From JANQJA01 sp040880285 (GTDB taxonomy: Bacteria > Pseudomonadota > Gammaproteobacteria > Pseudomonadales > Azotimanducaceae), in contig JBBDIT010000007.1 of NCBI GenBank assembly GCA_040880285.1, forward strand, positions 119,729 through 183,728: DNA of 64,000 bases, written 5' to 3'. A model generated the notes under the pieces. That model was not told the origin of the DNA, ran no database searches, and saw only the letters and a program-made list of their open reading frames with translations. Positions 36,309 to 44,100 of this stretch are shown here, one piece after another (position 1 is the first letter of the stretch; each line of letters opens with the position of its first letter). The position numbers and the translations under genes are program-made.

Positions 36309-36854
36309 TTAACTTGCTTCCCGAAACGGGAAGTTAAATGCTCGAAGTAATGCCCTTGCCTGGTCGTCTGTCTTTGCGGTTGTGGAAATCGCAATATCAA
36401 GACCACGCACCTTGTCGACCTTGTCGTAATTAATTTCCGGGAACACGATCTGCTCTGAAATACCCATCGCGAAATTTCCTCGCCCATCAAATGACTTGGG
36501 TGTAATACCACGGAAGTCACGTTGGCGGGGAATCGCGATATTAATCAAACGATCCAGAAACTCATACATGCGGCTCTTGCGCAGCGTGACCTTACAGCCG
36601 ATTGGAAAGCCATCACGGATCTTGAAACCTGCAATCGACTTTCGCGCATTGGTCAAGATCGGTTTCTGGCCAGCAATCAGTCCCATTTCAGCGAAAGCGT
36701 TGTCGAGCTGCTTGCGATCCGCCACGGCCTCACCAACACCCATATTCAGCGTGATCTTGGTGATACGTGGCACTTCCATCACATTGGCAAGGCCCAGCTC
36801 TTCTTTTAGCTTCGCTTTCAGCTCTGTTTCGTAAACCTGTTTTAAATTTGCCAT
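36309..36854 (-). CDS. rplE: 50S ribosomal protein L5
   Basis: 181-residue 5S rRNA-binding protein that contacts the P-site tRNA. KITLNMGVGEAVADRKQLDN and DFRGITPKSFDGRGNFAMGI are typical. Lies 11 nt after rplX. Confidence 0.98.
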   Translation of the reverse strand: MANLKQVYETELKAKLKEELGLANVMEVPRITKITLNMGVGEAVADRKQLDNAFAEMGLIAGQKPILTNARKSIAGFKIRDGFPIGCKVTLRKSRMYEFLDRLINIAIPRQRDFRGITPKSFDGRGNFAMGISEQIVFPEINYDKVDKVRGLDIAISTTAKTDDQARALLRAFNFPFREAS

Positions 36855-36865
36855 CTCTATATCAC

Positions 36866-37180
36866 CTAATCGATCTGTTCGCCGTCGGACTTGAAGATGC
36901 GTACTTTCTTTCCATCTTCCAACACTTTCACGCCGACACGATCAGCTTTACCCGCTTTGCTGTTGTAAATTGCGACGTTCGATATATCGATAGGCGCTTC
37001 TCTTTCAATAATGCCGCCGGGTTGGCCCATTTGCGGATTGCCTTTCGTATGTCGCTTTACCACATTGACGCCAGACACATAGACACGACTATTGTCCAAC
37101 GTACGCGTCACTGCACCACGCTTACCCTTGTCTTTGCCTGCGATGACGATTACCTCGTCATTTTTCCTGATCTTCTGCAT
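36866..37180 (-). CDS. rplX: 50S ribosomal protein L24
   Basis: 104-residue assembly-initiation protein. The KOW motif is seen at the N-terminus (IRKNDEVIVIAGKDKGKRG), followed by VNVVKRHTKGNPQMGQPGGI. Lies between rplN and rplE, with 37 nt to rplN. Confidence 0.97.
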   Translation of the reverse strand: MQKIRKNDEVIVIAGKDKGKRGAVTRTLDNSRVYVSGVNVVKRHTKGNPQMGQPGGIIEREAPIDISNVAIYNSKAGKADRVGVKVLEDGKKVRIFKSDGEQID

Positions 37181-37217
37181 TCTCTTTCCTGCTCAACTCG
37201 TCTGTTGCGATACCCGG

Positions 37218-37586
37218 CTAGAGTACTTCGGGCGCCAGCGAGATAATCCTCATAAAGTTGTCGGTCCGGAGTTCTCTCGTAACCGGTCCAAAAATCCGGG
37301 TCCCGATCGGCTGTTTCTGCGCATTCAACAGAACAGCAGCATTGCCGTCGAACCTTATGACCGAACCATCAGGGCGACGAACACCCTTTTTGGTCCTCAC
37401 TACAACCGCGTCCAGAACCTGGCCCTTTTTTACCCTGCCACGAGGAATCGCTTCCTTGACGGTGACTTTGATAATGTCACCCACACTGGCGTAGCGCCTT
37501 TTGGAGCCACCAAGTACCTTTATGCACATCACCCGGCGCGCACCGCTGTTGTCCGCTATGTCCAGATACGTCTGCGCCTGAATCAT
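37218..37586 (-). CDS. rplN: 50S ribosomal protein L14
   Basis: 122-residue subunit-interface protein. MIQAQTYLDIADNSGARRVM and FGPVTRELRTDNFMRIISLA are family landmarks. It is the docking site for the silencing factor RsfS encoded at 17894-18274. First gene of the conventional spc operon. Confidence 0.98.
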   Translation of the reverse strand: MIQAQTYLDIADNSGARRVMCIKVLGGSKRRYASVGDIIKVTVKEAIPRGRVKKGQVLDAVVVRTKKGVRRPDGSVIRFDGNAAVLLNAQKQPIGTRIFGPVTRELRTDNFMRIISLAPEVL

Positions 37587-37631
37587 GATCTTTTCTCCAG
37601 TTCAAAAAGGCTGTTTGCCCCTTTCACGTAA

Positions 37632-37895
37632 TCAGATAGCTGTCGCTTTTCTATCAATTGATCGAAGCTTCCACGTCTTGGTCTTTGAAATGGGACGTGT
37701 CTCTTCAATCGTAACCATGTCACCTTCCTGACATTGATTCTCGGGATCGTGCGCATGAATCTTTTTAGATCGCTTAATGTACTTGCCATACAGTGGGTGT
37801 GGGATACGACGCTCCACCAGCACTGTGATGGTTTGCTCCATCTTGTTGCTTACAACCGTACCGCTTGCGGTTCTTGACTCTTCTGTATGGCTCAT
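37632..37895 (-). CDS. rpsQ: 30S ribosomal protein S17
   Basis: 87-residue OB-fold protein, a primary 16S binder. KMEQTITVLVERRIPHPLYG and the central KIHAHDPENQCQEGDMVTI identify it. It overlaps rpmC by 4 nt and closes the S10 operon. Confidence 0.97.
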   Translation of the reverse strand: MSHTEESRTASGTVVSNKMEQTITVLVERRIPHPLYGKYIKRSKKIHAHDPENQCQEGDMVTIEETRPISKTKTWKLRSIDRKATAI

Positions 37896-38086
37896 TCGCT
37901 AACCTTCTTTTCCTGCATGACGGTTTTCACCCGCGCAATGTCTCGCCTGACTTGCTTTAGCAAGTGAGTCTGATTCAGTTGGCCAGTGGACTGTTGCATA
38001 CGCAATCCAAACTGGTCCCTGGTCAAACCAAGGAGCTCTTGCTCCAGCTCTTCAGCCGTTTTTTTCCTGAGTTCTACTGTATTCAT
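37892..38086 (-). CDS. rpmC: 50S ribosomal protein L29
   Basis: 64-residue two-helix protein at the tunnel exit. LRKKTAEELEQELLGLTRDQ and the basic LLKQVRRDIARVKTVMQEK are typical. Located between rplP and rpsQ. Confidence 0.97.
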   Translation of the reverse strand: MNTVELRKKTAEELEQELLGLTRDQFGLRMQQSTGQLNQTHLLKQVRRDIARVKTVMQEKKVSE

Positions 38087-38096
38087 CGTCTTGCCG

Positions 38097-38510
38097 TTAC
38101 ATAACCGTACGTTTTACAAATGCTGTCGGGAACGGCAGTTTGGCTGCTGCCAAACGAAATGCTTCCCGCGCCACCTCTTCTGTTACACCTTCCATTTCGT
38201 AGAGCACCCTTCCCGGTTTGATCTGGGCAATCCAGTACTCAACGTTACCTTTACCTTTACCCTGCCGAACTTCGAGCGGCTTCTGGGTAATAGGCTTATC
38301 CGGGAATACCCGAATCCAGATCTTCCCGCCACGCTTGACGTGACGCGTCATAGCGCGTCGTCCTGCTTCAATCTGGCGAGCCGTCATGCGGCCACGGCCT
38401 GTTGATTTCAGGGCGAATTCTCCAAAGCTGACAGAGCTACCACGCTGTGCCAGGCCCCGATTGCGGCCCTTATGCTGCTTCCTGAATTTGGTTCGCTTCG
38501 GCTGTAACAT
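38097..38510 (-). CDS. rplP: 50S ribosomal protein L16
   Basis: 137-residue A-site protein. MLQPKRTKFRKQHKGRNRGL at the start and GRMTARQIEAGRRAMTRHVK are family signatures; the loop arginine segment FPDKPITQKPLEVRQGKGKG is present. Lies 7 nt after rpsC. Confidence 0.98.
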   Translation of the reverse strand: MLQPKRTKFRKQHKGRNRGLAQRGSSVSFGEFALKSTGRGRMTARQIEAGRRAMTRHVKRGGKIWIRVFPDKPITQKPLEVRQGKGKGNVEYWIAQIKPGRVLYEMEGVTEEVAREAFRLAAAKLPFPTAFVKRTVM

Positions 38511-38517
38511 CTTCTAT

Positions 38518-39192
38518 CTATCCAAAAGTCTGAACATTTGCTGGCTGTTCACGTTCTTCACGCGAACCAAGAATTTCACCCTTAAAGATCCATACCTTGA
38601 CGCCGAGAATGCCATAGGTGGTCAGCGCCTCAGCAGTCGCGTAGTCAATATCGGCCCGCAAAGTGTGTAGTGGTACCCGACCTTCCCTGTAGCTTTCTGC
38701 CCTTGCAATCTCGGCACCACCGAGACGACCTGCAACCCGTACCCGGATGCCTTCAGCGCCAAGACGCATCGCATTTTGCATGACCCGCTTCATCGCCCGA
38801 CGAAACTGGACTCGTCGCTCTAATTGCTGTGCAACGTTCTGTGCCACCAGCTCCGCGTCGAGTTCCGGCTTACGGATCTCTTCAATATTGATATGCACAG
38901 GGACGTTCATCATCTTTGACACGTCTCTCCTGAGCTTTTCAACATCTTCACCTTTTTTACCGATTACAATCCCTGGTCGCGCTGTATGGATCGTGATTCG
39001 CGCGGTCTGCGCGGGACGCTCGATCTCGACCCGGCTAACCGATGCATTCGCCAGTCGCTTTTTAATATAAGCGCGAACTTTAAGGTCGTTATGCAGTTTT
39101 TCTGCATAAGCCGGCCCAGCTGCATACCAGATAGACGTGTGATCGGTCACAATACCGAGTCGCATTCCTGTAGGGTGAACTTTTTGACCCAT
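38518..39192 (-). CDS. rpsC: 30S ribosomal protein S3
   Basis: 224-residue head protein of the mRNA entry tunnel. Begins MGQKVHPTGMRLGIVTDHTS; the KH domain contains ARPGIVIGKKGEDVEKLRRD. C-terminal domain with GRLGGAEIARAESYREGRVP. Lies between rplV and rplP. Confidence 0.98.
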   Translation of the reverse strand: MGQKVHPTGMRLGIVTDHTSIWYAAGPAYAEKLHNDLKVRAYIKKRLANASVSRVEIERPAQTARITIHTARPGIVIGKKGEDVEKLRRDVSKMMNVPVHINIEEIRKPELDAELVAQNVAQQLERRVQFRRAMKRVMQNAMRLGAEGIRVRVAGRLGGAEIARAESYREGRVPLHTLRADIDYATAEALTTYGILGVKVWIFKGEILGSREEREQPANVQTFG

Positions 39193-39224
39193 AATACTTT
39201 CCTGGTTCTCCGCGCCTTATTCGA

Positions 39225-39554
39225 TTAGTCGGCGACTGCCAACGTAATATGGCAGGTTCTTTTAAAAATTCTATCGGCACGGCCCTTTGCCCGTGGACGA
39301 ATTCGCTTCATTGTCATACCTTCATCTACGAAGATGCGTGAAACCGACAACTCATCGACATCAGCGCCTTCATTGTTCTCGGCATTAGCAATTGCCGATT
39401 CCAATAGCTTTCGCACCAGATGCGCACCCTTTTTTGTACTGAAGTTCAAGGTGTTAAGCGCTTCGCCTACCGGCTTGCCACGGATCTGGTCTGCAACCAA
39501 ACGTGCCTTCTGAGCCGAAAGCCTGGCGCCTTTCAATTTCGCTGCAACTTCCAT
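39225..39554 (-). CDS. rplV: 50S ribosomal protein L22
   Basis: Tunnel-lining protein. I start it at the ATG at 39554 because AAGGA lies seven bases upstream, giving 109 residues against 110 in E. coli; the TTG six codons earlier has no such site. GARLSAQKARLVADQIRGKP and MKRIRPRAKGRADRIFKRT are characteristic. Confidence 0.97.
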   Translation of the reverse strand: MEVAAKLKGARLSAQKARLVADQIRGKPVGEALNTLNFSTKKGAHLVRKLLESAIANAENNEGADVDELSVSRIFVDEGMTMKRIRPRAKGRADRIFKRTCHITLAVAD

Positions 39555-39574
39555 CTTCAATTCCTTATTCAAAC

Positions 39575-39850
39575 CTAGCGGCGCGCTTTCTTGTCGGCGG
39601 CGTGACCACGGAATGTCCGTGTAATCGCGAACTCGCCTAACTTGTGGCCTACCATGTCTTCATTCACAAACACCGGGACATGCTGCCTGCCATTGTGCAC
39701 CTGAATTGTCAGCCCAACGAAATCCGGTGTAATCAAGGAGCGTCTGGACCAGGTCTTGATCGGCCGCTTGTCATTGCTTGCAACTGCCTTTTGCACCTTG
39801 TTCATAAGGTGCAGGTCTACAAATGGACCTTTTTTTAAACTACGTGGCAC
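39575..39850 (-). CDS. rpsS: 30S ribosomal protein S19
   Basis: 91-residue head protein. Begins MPRSLKKGPFVDLHLMNKVQ and contains YRRSL-like KTWSRRSLITPDFVGLTI and VNEDMVGHKLGEFAITRTF. Between rplB and rplV. Confidence 0.98.
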   Translation of the reverse strand: MPRSLKKGPFVDLHLMNKVQKAVASNDKRPIKTWSRRSLITPDFVGLTIQVHNGRQHVPVFVNEDMVGHKLGEFAITRTFRGHAADKKARR

Positions 39851-39865
39851 TTAATTAATCTCCTA

Positions 39866-40699
39866 TCAACCTTTTTTCGAACGTCGACGACGCACAATCA
39901 TGTTGTCAGTCCGCTTGTTCTTGCGGGTCTTGTATCCTTTTGTGGGCACGCCCCATGGTGATACGGGATGACGTCCACCGGATGTTTTACCTTCACCACC
40001 ACCATGCGGGTGATCGACAGGGTTCATAACCACGCCACGAACCGTCGGTCGCACACCACGCCAACGTTTGGCTCCTGCTTTACCCAGGGAGCGTAAGCTG
40101 TGCTCAGAGTTGCTTACCTCACCCATGGTGGCACGACAATCCGCAAGTACCTTGCGCATTTCGCCAGATCTCATTCGAAGCGTGACGTATTGGCCTTCTT
40201 TGGCGACCAATTGACAGGAGGTGCCCGCACTACGTGCCATCTGGGCGCCTTTGCCAGGCTTCAATTCAATGCAATGAATCACACTACCCATAGGGATGTT
40301 ACGCATTGGCAGACAGTTTCCCGCACGAATCGGTGCATCGAAGCCCGACTGGAGCACGTCGCCTGCCTTAACGGATTTAGGTGCAATGATGTAACGTCGT
40401 TCGCCGTCAGAATATTTGAGGAGGGCAATGTTTGCGGTTCTGTTTGGATCGTACTCGAGTCGTTCTACTGTCGCCTTAATGGTGTCTTTGTCGCGCTTGA
40501 AATCAATAATCCGATATTTTTGTTTATGTCCACCGCCCACGTGACGGGTGGTGATCCGGCCCTTATTGTTACGCCCACCATGCCGGGTCTGCGATTCCAA
40601 TAGCGGCTTGTAGGGTTCACCACGGTGCAACTCGGGATTAACGACCTTTACGACGAATCTTCGACCTGGTGATGTTGGCTTGGCTTTTACGACTGGCAT
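39866..40699 (-). CDS. rplB: 50S ribosomal protein L2
   Basis: 277-residue protein near the peptidyl-transferase centre. The C-terminal GVVMNPVDHPHGGGEGKTSG carries the conserved histidine region; RHVGGGHKQKYRIIDFKRDK is near the N-terminus. Between rplW and rpsS. Confidence 0.98.
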   Translation of the reverse strand: MPVVKAKPTSPGRRFVVKVVNPELHRGEPYKPLLESQTRHGGRNNKGRITTRHVGGGHKQKYRIIDFKRDKDTIKATVERLEYDPNRTANIALLKYSDGERRYIIAPKSVKAGDVLQSGFDAPIRAGNCLPMRNIPMGSVIHCIELKPGKGAQMARSAGTSCQLVAKEGQYVTLRMRSGEMRKVLADCRATMGEVSNSEHSLRSLGKAGAKRWRGVRPTVRGVVMNPVDHPHGGGEGKTSGGRHPVSPWGVPTKGYKTRKNKRTDNMIVRRRRSKKG

Positions 40700-40718
40700 T
40701 TTTTTAACTCGTTTCTAT

Positions 40719-41018
40719 TCAATCATTAACCGCTGAAAAATCAATGTCCTGGCCTTCAGCAAGACGGACATAGGCTTTTTTCCAACCCGGTTTTCTGGTT
40801 TGACCGCGCAAAGTTCGCTTCACTTTGCCCTTTACGTTTAATACGGTGACGTTAAGAACGTTCACGCTATAGATTTTCTCAACCGCTTCCTTGATCTCAG
40901 GACGAGTTGCGTCCCTTACAACCTTGAACGTTACCTGATTCGCTTTGTCAGCTACCACGGTCGCCTTTTCAGAGATATGTGCACCCAGCAAAATCTTGTA
41001 CATTCGTTCCTGGTTCAT
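40719..41018 (-). CDS. rplW: 50S ribosomal protein L23
   Basis: 99-residue tunnel-exit protein that docks trigger factor and SRP. MYKILLGAHISEKATVVADK and KVKRTLRGQTRKPGWKKAYV identify it. It overlaps the rplD stop by 4 nt. Confidence 0.97.
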   Translation of the reverse strand: MNQERMYKILLGAHISEKATVVADKANQVTFKVVRDATRPEIKEAVEKIYSVNVLNVTVLNVKGKVKRTLRGQTRKPGWKKAYVRLAEGQDIDFSAVND

Positions 41019-41635
41019 GCCAGCATCTCCTCTGCCTTCTTGAGCGCACCGACGGTAAACAGAACCTTGTCGAAGCCGATCAGGTTTATCGGGTTTACAC
41101 CATCAACGTCTGTGATCGCTACATTGCGAAGATTGCGTGCACCGAGGTAGAGGTTCTCGTCGATTTCTTCTACCACCACCAACACTTCGTCGAGCTCCAA
41201 TTCTTTCAGACGCCTGACAACCTCTTTGGTTTTGGGCGCTTCGACTGAAAAGTTTTCAGTTACAACCAGTCGATCCTGACGAATCAATTCGGAAAGAATT
41301 GATTGCATGGCACCGCGGTACATCTTGCGGTTGACCTTCTGTGAAAAATCCTGGGTCCTGTTGGCAAATGTGACGCCGCCGCCACGCCAGATCGGACTCC
41401 TGATCGTACCTGCGCGTGCCCGGCCAGTTCCTTTTTGGCGATAGGGCTTTTTGCCGCCACCGTTAACATCGGAACGATTCTTCTGCGCTCGAGTACCCTG
41501 GCGAGCACCAGCCATGTAGGACACGACGACCTGATGGACCAGCGCTTCGTTAAAATCGCGACCGAAAGTCACTTCAGAAACGTCGACGGCTTTTTTAGAG
41601 ACGCCCTTGCCTGGTTCTGAGATATTAAGATTCAA
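41015..41635 (-). CDS. rplD: 50S ribosomal protein L4 (TTG start)
   Basis: 206-residue tunnel protein; in E. coli it also represses its own S10 operon. The core EVTFGRDFNEALVHQVVVSY and the extended loop (KKPYRQKGTGRARAGTIRSP) are standard. The only start that fits is TTG at 41635, with GTGGAG eight bases before it; a GTG upstream runs into a stop. The N-terminus is a few residues longer than in E. coli. Confidence 0.96.
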   Translation of the reverse strand: MNLNISEPGKGVSKKAVDVSEVTFGRDFNEALVHQVVVSYMAGARQGTRAQKNRSDVNGGGKKPYRQKGTGRARAGTIRSPIWRGGGVTFANRTQDFSQKVNRKMYRGAMQSILSELIRQDRLVVTENFSVEAPKTKEVVRRLKELELDEVLVVVEEIDENLYLGARNLRNVAITDVDGVNPINLIGFDKVLFTVGALKKAEEMLA

Positions 41636-41649
41636 GGTTTCGACTCCAC

Positions 41650-42288
41650 TTAATTCCGGGTTCTGGTTGCTGGCCTGATGATCACATCGCCACCCTTGGC
41701 ACCCGGTACTGCACCTTTTACCAGCAGCAGATTGTTCTCTTGATCAACCCTGATAATTTCGAGGGTTTGTGCCGTCACGCGGGCAGCGCCCATGTGGCCA
41801 GCCATCTTTTTACCTTTGAAAACACGACCCGGGGTCTGGCACTGGCCAATCGAGCCAGGCGCACGGTGAGAGACCGAGTTACCGTGACTCATGTCCTGGG
41901 TTGCGAAGTTGTAACGTTTAATGACACCCGCGAATCCCTTACCTTTGGACTGCCCGGTGACGTCCACTTTTTGGCCGGCCTCGAATCCTTCGAGGCTGAG
42001 GGAATCACCCACATTGGCCTCGGCGTCGGCCTCGCATCGAAATTCATACAATCGCCGACCCGCATCCACATTCGCTTTTTTGAAATGCCCGGCGAGGGGT
42101 TTTTTGACCCTGGACGCCTTGATCTGACCCGACGTGACCTGGATAGCGTCGTAGCCGTCCGTCTCGACGGTTTTTCTCTGGGTAATGCGATTCGGGGTTG
42201 CTTCAATCACAGTGACAGGAATTGAATCGCCTTCTTCTGTAAAGATGCGAGTCATGCCTCTTTTAACGCCTACGATACCAATGGTCAT
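41650..42288 (-). CDS. rplC: 50S ribosomal protein L3
   Basis: 212-residue protein that starts 50S assembly. Begins MTIGIVGVKRGMTRIFTEEG; the loop reaching the peptidyl-transferase centre contains HGNSVSHRAPGSIGQCQTPG. A GGGAG box precedes the ATG. Lies 13 nt after rpsJ. Confidence 0.98.
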   Translation of the reverse strand: MTIGIVGVKRGMTRIFTEEGDSIPVTVIEATPNRITQRKTVETDGYDAIQVTSGQIKASRVKKPLAGHFKKANVDAGRRLYEFRCEADAEANVGDSLSLEGFEAGQKVDVTGQSKGKGFAGVIKRYNFATQDMSHGNSVSHRAPGSIGQCQTPGRVFKGKKMAGHMGAARVTAQTLEIIRVDQENNLLLVKGAVPGAKGGDVIIRPATRTRN

Positions 42289-42301
42289 GATCGCTACTCC
42301 C

Positions 42302-42613
42302 TTAACCCAGATTAATCTGGACTTCGACGCCTGCTGCCAGATCCAGCTTGGTCAGCGCATCTACTGTCTTTTCGGTCGGCTCAAGAATATCCAGGAGCCG
42401 CTTGTGGGTACGGATCTCATACTGGTCGCGCGCATCCTTGTCGACATGTGGAGAGATCAGTACGGTAAATTTTTCTGTCTTTGTAGGCAGGGGTATCGGA
42501 CCACGAACCTGCGCACCCGTGCGCTTGGCGGTATTCACGATTTCCTGTGTCGAGATATCGATCAGGCGGTGATCAAACGCCTTTAATCGAATCCTGATTC
42601 TCTGGTTCTGCAT
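42302..42613 (-). CDS. rpsJ: 30S ribosomal protein S10
   Basis: 103-residue head protein, also the NusE partner in antitermination. Starts at the ATG at 42613 (MQNQRIRIRLKAFDHRLID) with GGGAG upstream; the longer frame is rejected because 103 residues equals E. coli S10. First gene of the S10 operon behind the promoter and hairpin leader described below. Confidence 0.98.
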   Translation of the reverse strand: MQNQRIRIRLKAFDHRLIDISTQEIVNTAKRTGAQVRGPIPLPTKTEKFTVLISPHVDKDARDQYEIRTHKRLLDILEPTEKTVDALTKLDLAAGVEVQINLG

Positions 42614-42696
42614 CCAACCCGTCTCCCAAACCTGTATCACCGTCCCTGCGACGGGACATAAGTGGGCAAAAGTGCTTGTAAATACTTGAAAATAAA

Positions 42697-42715
42697 GGGC
42701 AGACGCCGCCTGCCC
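42697..42715 (-). terminator. Terminator-like hairpin in the S10 leader
   Basis: GGGCAG and CTGCCC pair over a 7-nt loop, followed on the transcript by TTTATTTTCAAG. It lies after the predicted start site and about 85 nt before the rpsJ ATG, so it sits in the leader. It could be an attenuator for the operon or simply a leftover tuf terminator. Confidence 0.55.
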
Positions 42716-42733
42716 TCGAAAAAGGGAAGCGGC

Positions 42734-42762
42734 ATTCTATAGATGCCCCCGCGTCAAGTCAA
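42734..42762 (-). promoter_or_regulatory. S10 operon promoter
   Basis: On the minus strand -35 TTGACT (42762-42757), 17-nt spacer, -10 TAGAAT (42739-42734). Five of six bases match consensus in each box. Transcription would start near 42727, leaving a leader of about 110 nt before rpsJ. Confidence 0.75.
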
Positions 42763-42804
42763 GCGGGCCCTGGCTTCCTATCGAAGCCCTGTTAGCGTCC
42801 ATAA

Positions 42805-42858
42805 AGTGAGTAATCACTCACTCAGGACATTCAGATTCAGGACATTCTCCTGTCCTGA
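42805..42858 (-). terminator. Two hairpins downstream of the first tuf
   Basis: TCAGGACA/TGTCCTGA (42837-42844 with 42851-42858) and AGTGAGT/ACTCACT (42805-42811 with 42816-42822) follow the tuf stop. The second is followed on the transcript by TTTATGG. Neither has a long T-run, so termination is plausible but may be partial. The 11-mer TCAGGACATTC occurs twice here. Confidence 0.5.
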
Positions 42859-42871
42859 CCCTGGTTACTGT

Positions 42872-44065
42872 TTATTCAATGATTTTCGTCACGACACCGG
42901 CGCCAACGGTCCGGCCACCCTCACGAATCGCAAAGCGCTGGCCTTCTTCCATCGCAATCGGTGCAATCAGCTCAACCGACAGGTTCACATTGTCTCCCGG
43001 CATGACCATCTCGGTACCGTCCGGCAACTCACAGCTGCCAGTCACATCCGTGGTCTCAAAAAAGAACTGCGGCTTGTAACCCTTGAAAAATGGCGTATGA
43101 CGGCCACCTTCATCTTTCGACAAAACGTAAACTTCACCTTCAAACTTCGTATGCGGGGTAATCGAACCCGGCGCCGCCAGCACCTGGCCACGCTCCACCT
43201 CATCACGCTTGGTACCACGCAACAGTACACCCACGTTCTCGCCCGCACGTCCCTCGTCCAGCAGCTTCCTGAACATCTCTACACCCGTACAGGTCGTCTT
43301 CTGCGTGGGCTTGATACCCACAATCTCGAGCTCGGCGCCTACTTTCACAATACCCCGGCCAATTCGACCCGTTACCACCGTACCCCGCCCGGAAATCGAG
43401 AACACATCCTCAATCGGCATCAAAAACGGCTGGTCAATCGCTCGCTCCGGCTCAGGGATGTAGGAGTCCAAAGTCTCTACCAGCTTCACAACCGACGGCG
43501 CACCAATATCAGACGTGTCACCTTCCAATGCCTTCAAGGCACTGCCCACGATGATCGGGGTGTCATCACCCGGAAAATCGTACTGGTCCAGCAACTCTCG
43601 TACTTCCATCTCAACAAGTTCCAGCAGCTCCTCGTCATCGACCATGTCGGCCTTGTTCAGGAACACAACGATATAAGGCACACCAACCTGCTTTGACAGC
43701 AGAATATGCTCCCGCGTCTGCGGCATCGGACCGTCCGCTGCCGACACCACCAGAATCGCACCATCCATCTGCGCGGCACCCGTGATCATGTTCTTCACAT
43801 AGTCCGCGTGCCCGGGACAGTCAACGTGGGCGTAATGGCGTACCGGTGAATCATATTCAACATGAGAAGTCGCGATCGTGATACCACGCTCCCGTTCTTC
43901 CGGCGCATTGTCAATCGAGTCAAATGCCGAAAACGTACCCGTACCCCAGGTCTCAAAGCACACCTTCGTGATCGCCGCCGTCAGCGTCGTCTTGCCATGG
44001 TCAACGTGACCAATCGTGCCTACGTTAATATGCGGCTTTGTCCGCTCAAACTTCTCTTTGGACAC
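42872..44065 (-). CDS. tuf: Elongation factor Tu, copy 1 (GTG start)
   Basis: GTPase that carries aminoacyl-tRNA to the ribosome. 397 residues with GHVDHGKT in the P-loop, DCPGHADYVKNM and NKADMVDD. Last gene of the str operon, 35 nt after fusA. The protein is identical to that of the copy at 62050-63243, and the coding bases match wherever compared. This copy begins with GTG while the other uses ATG. Confidence 0.98.
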   Translation of the reverse strand: MSKEKFERTKPHINVGTIGHVDHGKTTLTAAITKVCFETWGTGTFSAFDSIDNAPEERERGITIATSHVEYDSPVRHYAHVDCPGHADYVKNMITGAAQMDGAILVVSAADGPMPQTREHILLSKQVGVPYIVVFLNKADMVDDEELLELVEMEVRELLDQYDFPGDDTPIIVGSALKALEGDTSDIGAPSVVKLVETLDSYIPEPERAIDQPFLMPIEDVFSISGRGTVVTGRIGRGIVKVGAELEIVGIKPTQKTTCTGVEMFRKLLDEGRAGENVGVLLRGTKRDEVERGQVLAAPGSITPHTKFEGEVYVLSKDEGGRHTPFFKGYKPQFFFETTDVTGSCELPDGTEMVMPGDNVNLSVELIAPIAMEEGQRFAIREGGRTVGAGVVTKIIE

Positions 44066-44100
44066 TTGTCTTCACCTCACAAACTATCAAGGGTTAAAAG

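Noticed and set aside
42743..43696. Long plus-strand frame (317 codons) opposite tuf, repeated at 62023-62874
   Set aside because: It is the antisense of the strongly conserved EF-Tu gene, and the same antisense frame appears at both tuf copies only because the genes are identical.
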